Source: Pontixanthobacter rizhaonensis
GTDB taxonomy: Bacteria; Pseudomonadota; Alphaproteobacteria; Sphingomonadales; Sphingomonadaceae
Length of the DNA stretch: 64,000 nt
Assembly (NCBI RefSeq): GCF_012972675.1
Contig: NZ_JABCRE010000003.1
Span: 62,001 to 126,000 of the forward strand
Direction of reading: 5' to 3'
In this document: positions 53,750 to 62,692 of the stretch, in pieces
How the letters are laid out: every line of letters begins with the position of its first letter
Position numbering within the stretch: position 1 is the stretch's first letter
The notes under the pieces: model-generated
Told to the model about the DNA's origin: nothing
Databases searched by the model: none
Seen by the model: only the letters and a program-made list of their open reading frames with translations
Made by a program: the position numbers and the translations under genes

Positions 53750-56700
53750 CTATGATTGCCCTTCCACCACTGCATCCGGCTGCCCGGCCATCAAAGCATT
53801 GATGTACGCCAAACATAGATCGCGGCTGCGATATTGGCCGTTATAGGCGGCTTTTTCTTGACGTTCGACAATTGGAAAGGTGGAATAGATATAGCGGATA
53901 TCATCGCGGCTTTGCGCGGGATCGGCTGGATCAAATACGCCATAAAGGATGAAATAAAGCGCATCCAGCTTGGCGCGCAAATGCAACCGGCGTTCTTCAT
54001 CCCAAATGAAGGGGCGCAACACTTCGCCCGCTTCATCCACATGGCCCACATCCTTTGCGAAAGGAGCCATATCATGCGCGGTGTAGGTTAATTCTAGCAC
54101 CGCTTCCTTCACAATATCAGCAGCAGTTTTGGGTCCGAATGAATGGCCATAGTTTTCCATCGGAATAACAGGAAGTTGTTCGAGCGTGTACCATGCTAAA
54201 TGATTTGTCTGTATTTTCTGCCTTGCTACGTAGTCAAATACAATGCTGTTTAAATTTGATAAAATTTGGCTTGCCAAGGCAGGTGAAAATTCGCCGCTCT
54301 TTACTGGCAAAAGCAATGGGAGTGTGTGCCCCGCCGCACAGCTTGGAATGAGAGCGGAAATAACACTACGCACATTAGTGGAAGCAGTTATGTCTTTGAA
54401 AGCTACCGCCCACTGAGAGCAAGGCTCTATTTCAGACTTCTGCACCCAGTAACGCGGCTTACCAAGCCTTGCTGGGTTTGAATGATCCGATTCAGTTAGA
54501 GGCGATTGCTGTCCCGGTCGTGATAGATTTTCCGTATTGATAGTTATGTCGCTCGCTCGATGATCGAAACCTTGGACAAGCTTGCCTTCAAATAGCGGTA
54601 GCCAATCGCCAGCTTGTGATTGCCACTTACCGAGGTTTGCTCCCCATGCCCCCTCCTGTTCTTCCAATTCGGTTTGCGTTCTGAATTTGTCGCTATCATT
54701 CGCCATATGAAACATAGTCACATACTTTACCGGCCAGCTTCGCACTTCCTCCCCACTGGATCGATCCACTAAAGCAGGCACACGAGCATAGATTGCTGTT
54801 GTCAGTTCCATATCGCGCCGCGTTCGGAATATCGGCGCAGTACCGGTGTTAGGGTTCACATTGGCAAAGTCTGTTGCCGTAATCGGGAAACATTGTTCTG
54901 GGTTTTTAGTCTCGCCGATTGCTTGCATAAAAAAGCCACACTGCGCAGCATCGAAAGTGCGGCTGGGACTTGCCACCAATGCAGCAAATTTGAACCTGCT
55001 ATCCACATCAGGAAAGAAAGGTTCCAATCCGTACCGCGTCCGCCTGTTTTCAAAATCATATAGCGACTTGATATTGCCACCCGTTGCAACCTTGCGGAAA
55101 AATTCGCTGGCAGAAAGGTCGCTCGCAATCCCGCTAGGCGTTAGCAACCCTACCATGCCGTTCGGTTTCACTAAAGAATGCGCGCGCTCCACAAACAGGC
55201 TGTAAAGGTTGATATCGCCTCTGCTAAGTAGTGGATACTGGCCGCCCTCTTTCGGCTTCTGGCGTGCCATTTTGAGCGTATCCGCCGCGCGTTTATCTGC
55301 CTTCTGATAATCATCGAATAGTGGATCATCATTGGCTTTGAGCGCAGCAATCATTTTCTTGCGATCCGATGCACGCTGCGCCTTGGCAATTTCTGGCCGC
55401 CGTGCGGCAAACCATTCGACTTGCTGCAATTTGATCCGGTCCCAAGGGGGATTGCCAACTACAGCATCAAAGCCGCCTTCACGCGCTGCACTTGCCCAAT
55501 TTGTCCAAACGCCGGGAAACGTAATCTGCCAATTCAGGAAGCGTTCCTCATCGATCAATTCGCGCGCTTTCTGCCAGATTGCAGTGAACGCCTCCACTTC
55601 CTCTGGCTTGGCCTTGCCATCATCCGGCTGTGCCTTGCCGCGCGCAATCGGGATCGGTTCGCCAAAACGGCCATCCAGCCACAGATTGCGCAGTTTCTTA
55701 TGCTCTTGCAGCGCAGGGCCTTTCTTGCCAGCCGCCAGCCAATCCAGCGCATGAATAAAGCTGACAAAGCCATCCAGGGGGCCGGTCTGCGCTTCTACAT
55801 CGCGCCACATTTCCGCGCTTTTATGCGCCTCTGCAATTTCTGCATCGGTTAGGGCTTCAATGTTTTGCATCGCCGCTGCTTGCCGCTGTGCATTGGCCAA
55901 AGGTTCGTGCAGGAACAAGCCCCCGCCTTCCCCTGCCTTGTCCATTGCATCACGCACCCAGAGGCCAAAAAGGCTGTCCCCAGCCGCCAAATGGTGATCG
56001 ATAAAGCTAAGCGGTGCGCCAACGGTAAAAGTATGCAGCCACAGTGAAACCTTGGCCAGTTCCACAGCCATCGGGTTCTTATCCGCGCCGTAAACACACC
56101 GCTTCAATACCATGCGCTTGACCAATTGGGGGTCATCCAATTGTTCTTCGGTTACTGCCCAGCCTTCCTCATCTGCATTATGCTGGATAGTCGCACGTAT
56201 CTGCCTGATATTCTCTGCCACAGGGCTTTCGTATTCGTCCAGCCCTGCATCGCTGGCCAATTGCGCCGCCTCTGCCACGGCGGTTAGCGCGTGATTGGTA
56301 AGCCTATCGACTAGAGAAACCAGAAAATGGCCGGAACCCATTGCAGGATCGCAAATGCGCAGCCGTGTAATCGCCGCCGCTGGATCATGTTTTTGCAGCC
56401 GGTAAATTTGCTGATCGGCTGGCCGGTTTGTTTCCCGCTCTGCCAGCGCCGTTTTAAAAGCCGCCATTGCATCGCCAATTAGCGGCTCCAGCGTTTCATC
56501 CAATATCAGCAATACCAGATCATCGGGCGTGTAATAGCTGCCAGAGTTTTTGCGCGCGAATATATTGGGGCGAATATCAACCGCGCCTTCATCATCGCGG
56601 GTAAGTTCAAATTCCAGCAAGCGTTCGTAAATCGAACCCAATTGCTGCACGGATAAATCGCGATAATTGATATAGCGCCGCTCGCCATCGCGCTGTTCAA

Positions 56701-57934
56701 ATGACAGAATATCCAGCGCATCGGCCATAACGGCATCACCCAGCCTGATATTGGCCAGCAAGGGAGTCTGCGCTTCGCTAAACAAGCCGCCATTGTAAGG
56801 GGGTACACCCAGTGTTTTATCACCCTTATCAATGATCGTGGTAAGCGTGGTTAAATGGCTCCACAAAGCGGGCGCAGTGTCAGAAAATACATCACCATCA
56901 TTCTTGCGGCGCTGCACTTCCAACCGCTTTGGCCTTAGTGCATAATCATCAAACCGTTTATCCCGCACAGGCAAGAGGCCGCGATCCTCTGCGTACAGGA
57001 CGAATAGCAAGCGATAGAGCAATATCAGCGTTGCTTGCCGTACATCCTCCAGTGGTGTTGCGGCTGGAGCCGCCGCTGCCACCGCCTTGCCCAATTCAGG
57101 GTAAAGCTGTTCAAAGACAAGATTGGAAAGGCTGGCTGCTACCCGTTCTTCATAAAGCGCAGCATCGGTTCGCGCACGGTCATGAAAACTGCGCCCGCTG
57201 GCACTATCGCGTTCAAATGCGATGCGGCTAAACATTGCGGCAAATACGGCCAGCCAATGATCGCGCTCTGCTTCAGTAACGCCGGTATCCAGTAAATCAT
57301 CATCCAGCCGCAAGATGCGTGATAGGTCTAATTCCAGATAATCATCAATGACAGAGCGCGCGCCTGCAAAATACAGCCGCCACTTTGCCCCATTGGTCAA
57401 TATGCCCCAGCGCAGATTGCCAGTGGTTAGATCATCGATGCGGCGCAGATAGCGTAGCAATTGAGTGGAAGGGGTATCTTTGGCTGTGCCGCTCTTGCCC
57501 TCTGCACGGTCCAATGGACGGCCCCAGCGCTTGCTTTCCACAACCGCTGCACCGTGGCCAAACCGTTCGACTTCATCAAATTTATTTGCTTTTGCCTTGG
57601 CCTCTGCATCGATAAATAACAGGCCATCGGGCACATCCACCCGCCCTTTGCCGGATAGGTTTTGCTGGGTCAGATAATCGCTCCAGCCAAGCGCCTCCAG
57701 CACCGGCCAGATAAAGTCCAGTTCGGTTGTCGCTTCATTGGGGGCACTATCGCGCGGCAATCCGGCAGCGATCTTTTCCAAGGCATTGCGAATGGCAGCA
57801 GTATCCACCTCCGCATAGGCAGCGGAATTGCGGATACCGTCTTGCAGGTAATCCTGGGTGAATAAAGCCCCAGCGACAAAGAGAGTTGGATCAGACACGA
57901 GACAGGGCTTACCCCCCAGTCGCACTGCCGCCAA
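53750..57934 (-). CDS. Type IIG-like restriction endonuclease-methyltransferase (Eco57I class)
   Basis: 1394 residues, one polypeptide combining nuclease, methyltransferase and specificity parts. N-terminal nuclease: WPVLEALGW, GKGRVDVPDG (Asp100) and AVVESKRWGRP (Glu133, Lys135) form a PD-(D/E)xK-type site. Methyltransferase: ICDPAMGSGHFLVS (SAM motif I, residues 527-540), CVYGADKNPMAVELAKVSLWL, and GNPPWDRIKL with the catalytic NPPW at 828-831, an N6-adenine signature. The C-terminal 450 residues would hold target recognition. Start is TTG 57934, with AGGA six bases before it; an in-frame GTG at 57925 is possible. It is likely the island's anti-phage cargo. BREX PglX is an alternative but no other BREX gene is present. 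Confidence 0.88.
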   Translation of the reverse strand: MAAVRLGGKPCLVSDPTLFVAGALFTQDYLQDGIRNSAAYAEVDTAAIRNALEKIAAGLPRDSAPNEATTELDFIWPVLEALGWSDYLTQQNLSGKGRVDVPDGLLFIDAEAKAKANKFDEVERFGHGAAVVESKRWGRPLDRAEGKSGTAKDTPSTQLLRYLRRIDDLTTGNLRWGILTNGAKWRLYFAGARSVIDDYLELDLSRILRLDDDLLDTGVTEAERDHWLAVFAAMFSRIAFERDSASGRSFHDRARTDAALYEERVAASLSNLVFEQLYPELGKAVAAAAPAATPLEDVRQATLILLYRLLFVLYAEDRGLLPVRDKRFDDYALRPKRLEVQRRKNDGDVFSDTAPALWSHLTTLTTIIDKGDKTLGVPPYNGGLFSEAQTPLLANIRLGDAVMADALDILSFEQRDGERRYINYRDLSVQQLGSIYERLLEFELTRDDEGAVDIRPNIFARKNSGSYYTPDDLVLLILDETLEPLIGDAMAAFKTALAERETNRPADQQIYRLQKHDPAAAITRLRICDPAMGSGHFLVSLVDRLTNHALTAVAEAAQLASDAGLDEYESPVAENIRQIRATIQHNADEEGWAVTEEQLDDPQLVKRMVLKRCVYGADKNPMAVELAKVSLWLHTFTVGAPLSFIDHHLAAGDSLFGLWVRDAMDKAGEGGGLFLHEPLANAQRQAAAMQNIEALTDAEIAEAHKSAEMWRDVEAQTGPLDGFVSFIHALDWLAAGKKGPALQEHKKLRNLWLDGRFGEPIPIARGKAQPDDGKAKPEEVEAFTAIWQKARELIDEERFLNWQITFPGVWTNWASAAREGGFDAVVGNPPWDRIKLQQVEWFAARRPEIAKAQRASDRKKMIAALKANDDPLFDDYQKADKRAADTLKMARQKPKEGGQYPLLSRGDINLYSLFVERAHSLVKPNGMVGLLTPSGIASDLSASEFFRKVATGGNIKSLYDFENRRTRYGLEPFFPDVDSRFKFAALVASPSRTFDAAQCGFFMQAIGETKNPEQCFPITATDFANVNPNTGTAPIFRTRRDMELTTAIYARVPALVDRSSGEEVRSWPVKYVTMFHMANDSDKFRTQTELEEQEGAWGANLGKWQSQAGDWLPLFEGKLVQGFDHRASDITINTENLSRPGQQSPLTESDHSNPARLGKPRYWVQKSEIEPCSQWAVAFKDITASTNVRSVISALIPSCAAGHTLPLLLPVKSGEFSPALASQILSNLNSIVFDYVARQKIQTNHLAWYTLEQLPVIPMENYGHSFGPKTAADIVKEAVLELTYTAHDMAPFAKDVGHVDEAGEVLRPFIWDEERRLHLRAKLDALYFILYGVFDPADPAQSRDDIRYIYSTFPIVERQEKAAYNGQYRSRDLCLAYINALMAGQPDAVVEGQS

Positions 57935-58039
57935 GATTTTCCTAAATCATTTGCAGAGTTTTGTATTTTGGAACACCAAGCAGCGCCAAGCGACAATCGG
58001 TTGTTTTTCTATTTGCCTCTAATTTAGCGAAGTTGGCCT

Positions 58040-58642
58040 ATGTGTAATTTATACAAACTGAAGAACGCTCCAGCCGAGATTGCTGCCCTGTTTTCTGTAC
58101 AGACGGGTACCGCCACCAATGCGGGCGGTGAAGTCTATCCCGGCTATCCCGGCTTAGTCATTGCCAATGGCAAGCTTGAAACAATGGCTTGGGGTTTCCC
58201 CTTTGCCCAGAAAAGCAAGCGAACCGGCGAACCGCTAAAGCCGCGCCCTGTAAACAATGCGCGCACTGATAAGCTGGATGGCTTCTTTTGGCGGCATAGC
58301 TTTGCAGAGAGGCGTTGCCTGATCCCGTTAAACGCTTGGGCAGAGGCAGAAGGACCAAAAGGCGGTAAAACGCGCACTTGGCAATCTTTGCCGGATACAG
58401 AGGTTTTTGCCGTTGCGGGAATATGGCGTGATAGCGATGAATGGGGCCGTTGCTATTCAATGATTATGACCGATGCGGCTGGACCATCGGCAGAGGTTCA
58501 CAATCGTATGCCGGTTATCTTACAGCCCGAAAGCTATGAAACATGGCAGGAAGGCTCTCCAGAGGCCGCTGGGGCGCTTTGCCAGCCATTCAATGGCAAC
58601 CTTGTGATAGATCGCACCAGCGACGCTTGGACGCGCCGCTAG
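58040..58642 (+). CDS. SOS response-associated peptidase (SRAP / YedK-HMCES family)
   Basis: 200 residues. The protein begins MCNLYKL: Cys2 becomes the N-terminal nucleophile that forms a thiazolidine crosslink with abasic sites in single-stranded DNA. PRPVNNARTDK (the conserved Asn), NAWAEAEG (Glu) and AEVHNRMPVIL (His) complete the active site in the expected order. SRAP proteins protect abasic sites at replication forks. Many genomes carry a core copy, so this island copy may serve the mobile element or support its defence functions. It diverges from the restriction-modification gene with about 105 bases between starts. Confidence 0.92.
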   Translation: MCNLYKLKNAPAEIAALFSVQTGTATNAGGEVYPGYPGLVIANGKLETMAWGFPFAQKSKRTGEPLKPRPVNNARTDKLDGFFWRHSFAERRCLIPLNAWAEAEGPKGGKTRTWQSLPDTEVFAVAGIWRDSDEWGRCYSMIMTDAAGPSAEVHNRMPVILQPESYETWQEGSPEAAGALCQPFNGNLVIDRTSDAWTRR

Positions 58643-58691
58643 GCCGCAAAACGCCATCAATACCCACTAAGGACGGAAACAAGCCAAGCGA

Positions 58692-59210
58692 TCAGCGAAC
58701 GTTTCCGAGCGATGGATTCATTTGATGAAAGAAATAGGCACGCATTTTTCGCCAACCCGCCTCGGTTAGCTGCACAAATGACTTACGCTTGTCGGCCTCG
58801 CTATCGCGGCGCTCTAACAGTCCCTGATCCCTTAGCTGAGCAATCCAACGCAAGCCTGTCGTTGCAGGGACCGCCGACGCGATGCAGAGGCTGGTCACAG
58901 AGACGCGCTTACCCTTCATACGTTGTATCGATAAGTCGAGAAGTATATCCCAAGCTGGTTCGCCAAGAATGTCTGAATCTATGAATTTGGAACGAGCACG
59001 CCGTGCAGCATATTCCGCTTCAGCAAGCCAAAGCATTCTGGGTTCATATTGTTCAAACATTGCTAGCGAATTGGTTATTAAGCCAGCCTCGGCATCACTG
59101 CTATCATTGGAACCATTCAAGGCGTCATCATCGTTCAATGAGTCGGCAACGCCAGTGATGTTTTTAGCTAATTGTAGCAGCACAGATGCTGCATCCTGTC
59201 CTTTGCTCAC
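58692..59210 (-). CDS. MarR-like winged-helix transcriptional regulator
   Basis: 172 residues. The N-terminal 70 are acidic and polar (SLNDDDALNGSNDSSDAE in part) with no clear match; from about residue 85 there is a winged helix: WDILLDLSIQRMKGKRVSVTSLC, ATTGLRWIAQLRDQGLLERR, KRKSFVQLTEAGWRKM, matching the MarR pattern of recognition helix and wing. In alphaproteobacteria such proteins are often annotated as MarR-type regulators of unknown ligand. It may control island genes. It converges on the SRAP gene with 49 bases between them. Confidence 0.75.
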   Translation of the reverse strand: MSKGQDAASVLLQLAKNITGVADSLNDDDALNGSNDSSDAEAGLITNSLAMFEQYEPRMLWLAEAEYAARRARSKFIDSDILGEPAWDILLDLSIQRMKGKRVSVTSLCIASAVPATTGLRWIAQLRDQGLLERRDSEADKRKSFVQLTEAGWRKMRAYFFHQMNPSLGNVR

Positions 59211-59303
59211 CCCTGATTCCTTAGACGCTAAAAAACGTCCTCATCAGCGTGATAATTAATCAATTCAGTGGATCAAGTCAATTATAGAGTAAACGTCGCT
59301 AGA

Positions 59304-59567
59304 CTATTTCTTTTTTTGAAGTGCGTCCAATGCTTCAGTTAGCTTGATTGATACCATCCCATAATGTTTTTTGTCGCAAATCTGCCGTAAATTCACAATA
59401 TGAGCGCGTATATCAGCATCATTCGGCAAAGGGTCATTGAATTCATTTAGTTTTCTTTTAGTCCACATCAATCTCGAATAGCCACTGGTTGAAATACAAT
59501 CAACTGTTACATGTACAGCCGCGCGCGGGCGAAAAACTGTATTTACAATTAATCGGCTAGATTGCAC
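59304..59567 (-). CDS. Small hypothetical protein
   Basis: Up to 87 residues. The first ATG of good appearance is at 59468 (MWTKRKLNEF), which would give 55 residues; the upstream part lacks a clear ribosome binding site. The sequence is charged and probably helical (ADIRAHIVNLRQICDKKHYG, SIKLTEALDALQKKK). I recognise no family. It sits between MarR-like and HUH-like genes of the island on the same strand, which gives weak support that it is real. Confidence 0.35.
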   Translation of the reverse strand: MQSSRLIVNTVFRPRAAVHVTVDCISTSGYSRLMWTKRKLNEFNDPLPNDADIRAHIVNLRQICDKKHYGMVSIKLTEALDALQKKK

Positions 59568-59586
59568 CGGTACCCGCCCGGTAGCC

Positions 59587-60243
59587 CTAAGCGATCAAAG
59601 CTCCCCCTTCCCTCCATTGCTTCCAATTTTGCCAGACAGCCGCGCGCTTGCCGTAAACAGGGCATGATTGCCCCCAAGGCTTATGCCCCCTGCCCGCCAT
59701 GCCCAGAGGTTCCTCCAGCGATGCAGGGGCAGTTTTCATCATGTAGTGCAATTTGCCAAGCAGCTGCGCTTCATAGGCTAGGGGATTGCTCGCAGCCGAG
59801 CGCGCCGCCGGTAGCGTTTGCGTGTCCAAGGTTTTGGCAACGTATCGTTCCGGCAATATCGCCTTCACCCATCGTAAAGGCATTGGGCCAAAAAGATCTT
59901 TCATCGAACGATCTACATGCAGCAACAGGTGACAATGCTGGCCAAAAACATCGCCGGTTTCTTGTACCCATACCCAAGGCATTGCATGACCATGCCCACG
60001 CAGCCATTCGCGCGCGCGGGTAACGAATTGACCAGTTGCTGCGACGCTGCGCTTACCGTCAATACCACTCTTGCCCCACGCAATTGTAATAAACCGATTC
60101 AATGGCATACCCGCTGCAAACGCAGCCTCACTTGCACCTATCAACTTTAGGCAATCTGCCTTTGTTAGCTGCTCGCTAAGCCTGCCCGGCCTATTGCGCG
60201 CGCCGCCCTGCCTCAATGGCTTAGGCCTATTCGTTTGCCCCAA
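59587..60243 (-). CDS. HUH-like replication/mobilisation protein
   Basis: 218 residues starting at TTG 60243 (GGGCGG weakly placed upstream; start uncertain). FITIAWGKSGIDGKR (residues 51-65) and PWVWVQETGDVFGQHCHLLLHV (89-110, quoted in part) give a His103-Cys-His105 pair on a beta strand, like the HUH motif of rolling-circle Rep proteins and relaxases, preceded by the frequent WVWVQE strand. KLHYMMKTAP supplies a candidate catalytic Tyr (about 167). This style resembles replication-like proteins of integrated phages and satellites. It could be the replication initiator of the excised island. No known family assignment is claimed beyond this motif resemblance. Confidence 0.6.
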   Translation of the reverse strand: MGQTNRPKPLRQGGARNRPGRLSEQLTKADCLKLIGASEAAFAAGMPLNRFITIAWGKSGIDGKRSVAATGQFVTRAREWLRGHGHAMPWVWVQETGDVFGQHCHLLLHVDRSMKDLFGPMPLRWVKAILPERYVAKTLDTQTLPAARSAASNPLAYEAQLLGKLHYMMKTAPASLEEPLGMAGRGHKPWGQSCPVYGKRAAVWQNWKQWREGGALIA

Positions 60244-60579
60244 GAATACCGCCCTATATATAGAGGGGAATGCGCGATGCGGCTAACCCTCTGATAACCA
60301 ATGAAACCGTTCCATCCGGTTGGTACAACTAGCAACAAAGCACCATAAGTTTCAAAGAGATAATGAGAAACGGCCAGCAACAACAGGGCCGTAAAAACGG
60401 GACGAAACGCATTTGCAGCATTCCGCCCCGCCTAAATCAGATCATCACATTTTGTGGTGGACCTTGTCGAATTCTACAGGCTAGTAAGTGTGCATCCAAT
60501 CGCGACTCAGCTTCTGGATGCGAGCGTCGGTAAAGGTGACAGCCTTTCCGACGTTCTTCTTTTTTAGCCCTAAGAATTT
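60244..60579. other. 336-base intergenic region of the island
   Basis: No convincing gene. It holds a short inverted repeat ACGGCC / GGCCGT (60370-60375 and 60387-60392) and, near its right end, a strong terminator-like hairpin on the plus strand (see 60525-60565). As it lies between the AlpA-like gene and the HUH-like gene, both on the minus strand, it may also contain a replication origin or promoter for the HUH-like gene. Confidence 0.4.
60525..60565 (+). terminator. Terminator-like hairpin without an assigned plus-strand gene
   Basis: CGTCGG (60525-60530) pairs with CCGACG (60548-60553), and AAAGG (60532-60536) with CCTTT (60543-60547), with one bulged T and a 6-base loop, followed by TTCTTCTTTTTT (60554-60565). 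This is a good rho-independent terminator on the plus strand, yet every neighbouring gene is on the minus strand. A small plus-strand RNA from 60250-60525 or an antisense transcript could end here. Confidence 0.6.
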
Positions 60580-60762
60580 TCAGTCATTCGCCGTGTTATC
60601 GCGCAATGATTCATACCACCGCTCTGCGTCTTCCCGCCTAATGCGTGTTGCCCGTCCAATTTTGACGTGTGGCACATCCCCGCTGTCTCGCAAACGATAA
60701 GCGGTTGAGCGGCTAACGCTGTAGTATTCGGTGAATTCGTTGATGGTGATTAGTGCTGCCAT
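60580..60762 (-). CDS. AlpA/excisionase-like helix-turn-helix protein
   Basis: 60 residues from ATG 60762, preceded by GGAAAG; the frame is open to 60819 without support. The sequence INEFTEYYSVSRSTAYRLRD, VPHVKIGRATRIRREDAERWYESL is a MerR-like winged helix of the AlpA/Xis DNA-binding class, with the Ser-Arg-Ser-Thr recognition helix. Small proteins of this type next to an integrase direct excision or switch on integrase expression. It lies about 280 bases downstream of the integrase on the same strand. Confidence 0.85.
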   Translation of the reverse strand: MAALITINEFTEYYSVSRSTAYRLRDSGDVPHVKIGRATRIRREDAERWYESLRDNTAND

Positions 60763-61044
60763 GTACTTTCCTTTTCGGATTGGCTTTACAACGGGGCACA
60801 ATTGCACCGCTGCTGGCACGCACTGAATCCCTTTGTCGACTCTGACGCAAGAGGGTAAATGAAGTAACCACGGATTTTCGGCACCAAAGCTTAGTCGCGT
60901 TAGTCAAACAACACACCGCGACGCGGCAGAACTCCTAGCAACTTGAGCAGTGCAATACCCTAAATGAATCTGGCAAAAAATAAATCGCGGGAAAAGTTGA
61001 TCCGACGTCTTTGATTCAAACGAATCGGATACTTGCCGAATATT

Positions 61045-62259
61045 TCAGCCAGCAAGCGCAACAACACCATTTGTTCCGTTGGCAAACGAATCATAAGCGG
61101 CCATTAGTTGCCGCCTTTTATTGACCATATCAGATCGATCATATGCCGCCTCAACATGGCTTGGCAAAGCATGGCCCAAGGCCTTCTCTGCCAATTCGCG
61201 CGGGTAAGAGGTTGCATCGGAAACCCATGTTCTAAATGTCGAACGAAACCCATGTGGCACGGCTTGGCGGCCCTGTTCGTCTTTCGCCTCCATCACCCTA
61301 AGTAGTTTGGCAAGAGTACCGTCAGAGAGAGGCTGACCGCGCTTTAGGCCGGAAAACAGAAGGTCTGAATGATTGGTTTTATATTTTTGGAGCCTACCCA
61401 GCAAAGCCATCGCAGAAGGGCAGAGCGGGACAGTATGAGGCTTAGGATCAGCCTTGCGCTTTTCCGTTTTAATCCGTTCGCCCGGCACAGTCCAAAGCTG
61501 ATTATCTAAATCAAACTCTGCCCAATTTGCGCCCAGCACTTCACCGCTTCGCCTTGCTGTCAGAATGAGAAATTCCAATGCCAGACGGGATATATTGTCA
61601 CTAGAACGCAGATCGGCCATAAATTCTGGTAGCTTGCTATAGGGCAAGGCCGGTTGATGGCGCACACCTTGCGGCTGGCGTGGCAGTCCTTTGCCAGCCG
61701 TAGGAAGCAAAACTCTATCTGGCCGGTACCCTTCTGTATGCGCCCAATCCAGCACCGCGCCAATACGCTGGCGAACCCGCCGAGCCGTTTCCGGCTTTTC
61801 CAGCCAGATATCCATCAAAACGTCCTTTGCATCGGCTGGCGTAATCTCATCAATTTGACGATCTCCCAATTTTGGGAACACATAGGTCTCCAGTGTCGAG
61901 AGCCATTGCGCGGCGTGTTTTGCGTTGCTCCAGCTTTTCCGGTTTTCATCTATTAGTTTGGCGGCAACTGTTCGGAAATTAGGCACCCCAGCCGCACGCT
62001 TTCGTTCTGCAATCGGGTCCAGCCCCGCTTTGACTTGAGCGCGAACATCGCGGCAAGCCTCCCGCGCTTTGGCGAGTGTAACCAAAGAAACTGAACCTAA
62101 ACCGATATCCCGCTGCTTTCCGTTGCGAGTGATCCGCGCAACCCAGCTTTTTGCGCCAGTTTTGGAAACATTTAGAAACAGGCATTCGCCATCAGCATAT
62201 CTACCAGCCGATTTTGCGGCTCTTACGCTTGCCGGTGTTAATCTGTTAGGCCTGCCCAT
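61045..62259 (-). CDS. P4-type tyrosine integrase
   Basis: 404 residues from ATG 62259; an extension to 62313 lacks support. N-terminal DUF4102-type arm-binding domain (LTPASVRAAKSAGRYADGECLFLNV in part), a central SAM-like domain and the C-terminal catalytic domain with LTARRSGEVLGANW (first Arg), PHGFRSTFRTW (His-x-x-Arg) and GHALPSHVEAAYDRS (final His and the Tyr nucleophile). It lies directly beside the tRNA-Ser 3' end where the element recombines. Complete catalytic residues suggest it is functional. This family inserts islands into tRNA genes. Confidence 0.96.
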   Translation of the reverse strand: MGRPNRLTPASVRAAKSAGRYADGECLFLNVSKTGAKSWVARITRNGKQRDIGLGSVSLVTLAKAREACRDVRAQVKAGLDPIAERKRAAGVPNFRTVAAKLIDENRKSWSNAKHAAQWLSTLETYVFPKLGDRQIDEITPADAKDVLMDIWLEKPETARRVRQRIGAVLDWAHTEGYRPDRVLLPTAGKGLPRQPQGVRHQPALPYSKLPEFMADLRSSDNISRLALEFLILTARRSGEVLGANWAEFDLDNQLWTVPGERIKTEKRKADPKPHTVPLCPSAMALLGRLQKYKTNHSDLLFSGLKRGQPLSDGTLAKLLRVMEAKDEQGRQAVPHGFRSTFRTWVSDATSYPRELAEKALGHALPSHVEAAYDRSDMVNKRRQLMAAYDSFANGTNGVVALAG

Positions 62260-62391
62260 TCCCAAGTTCTTTCCCAATTTTATACTGCATTGCCCAGATA
62301 GGACCGGCAGCAATCAGAAGCAATGAGAAATACGAAATCCTAGGTTTTCTGGGCTTTTTGACGCAATCAGAAAATGTGAGGAACAGGCTGT

Positions 62392-62405
62392 TGGCGGAGA
62401 GACAG
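62392..62405. repeat. Right attachment-site copy (14 bp), 3' end of tRNA-Ser
   Basis: TGGCGGAGAGACAG is the reverse complement of the tRNA's last 14 bases (end of the T-stem, acceptor 3' strand, discriminator and CCA). Identical to 52938-52951. Integration here preserves an intact tRNA. Confidence 0.85.
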
Positions 62406-62481
62406 GGATTCGAACCCTGGGTACGGTTGCCCGCACAGTAGTTTTCGAGACTACCCCGTTCGACCACTCCGGCATCTCTCC
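62392..62481 (-). tRNA. tRNA-Ser (anticodon CGA)
   Basis: Ninety bases with encoded CCA. Acceptor stem GGAGAGA pairs with TCTCTCC; the anticodon arm GTAGT / ACTAC encloses CTCGAAA, giving anticodon CGA for codon UCG. A long variable arm (class II) and the T-arm CAGGG TTCGAAT CCCTG are present. It serves as the island's attachment gene. Confidence 0.95.
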
Positions 62482-62692
62482 GCAAAACGCACAGCATGAT
62501 ACAATCATGCGAAGTCTGGTCTTGGCTTACGGCCTTGATGCGGCGCGGTTAGCGGAAGGTTTTTCTATTGCCAACCCCTGTTATTAGGCCGCTGTTATTG
62601 GGCAGCGCGCCCCGCCTGGTTCCCAATCACAAATCCACAGGCACCAGCCTGCACCTTGTTTCGCAACTGCAACATCCTATATTCCCCACCCT

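Larger units (their letters stand above)
52938..62405. mobile_element. Genomic island integrated at tRNA-Ser(CGA)
   Basis: A 9.5-kb segment bounded by direct repeats of TGGCGGAGAGACAG (52938-52951 and 62392-62405); the right copy is the 3' end of a tRNA-Ser gene. Immediately inside the tRNA end is a P4-type tyrosine integrase, followed by an AlpA-like factor, the usual arrangement for tRNA-integrated islands. Cargo: a HUH-like protein, a small unknown, MarR-like and SRAP proteins, a Type IIG-like restriction-modification enzyme and a 205-residue unknown. No capsid, tail or conjugation genes are present, so it is a defence-type or satellite island. Confidence 0.85.

Noticed and set aside
53750-57934. 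BREX system (PglX)
   Set aside because: The methyltransferase resembles PglX in general layout, but no PglZ, BrxC or other BREX component lies nearby and an N-terminal nuclease motif is present, so Type IIG is preferred.
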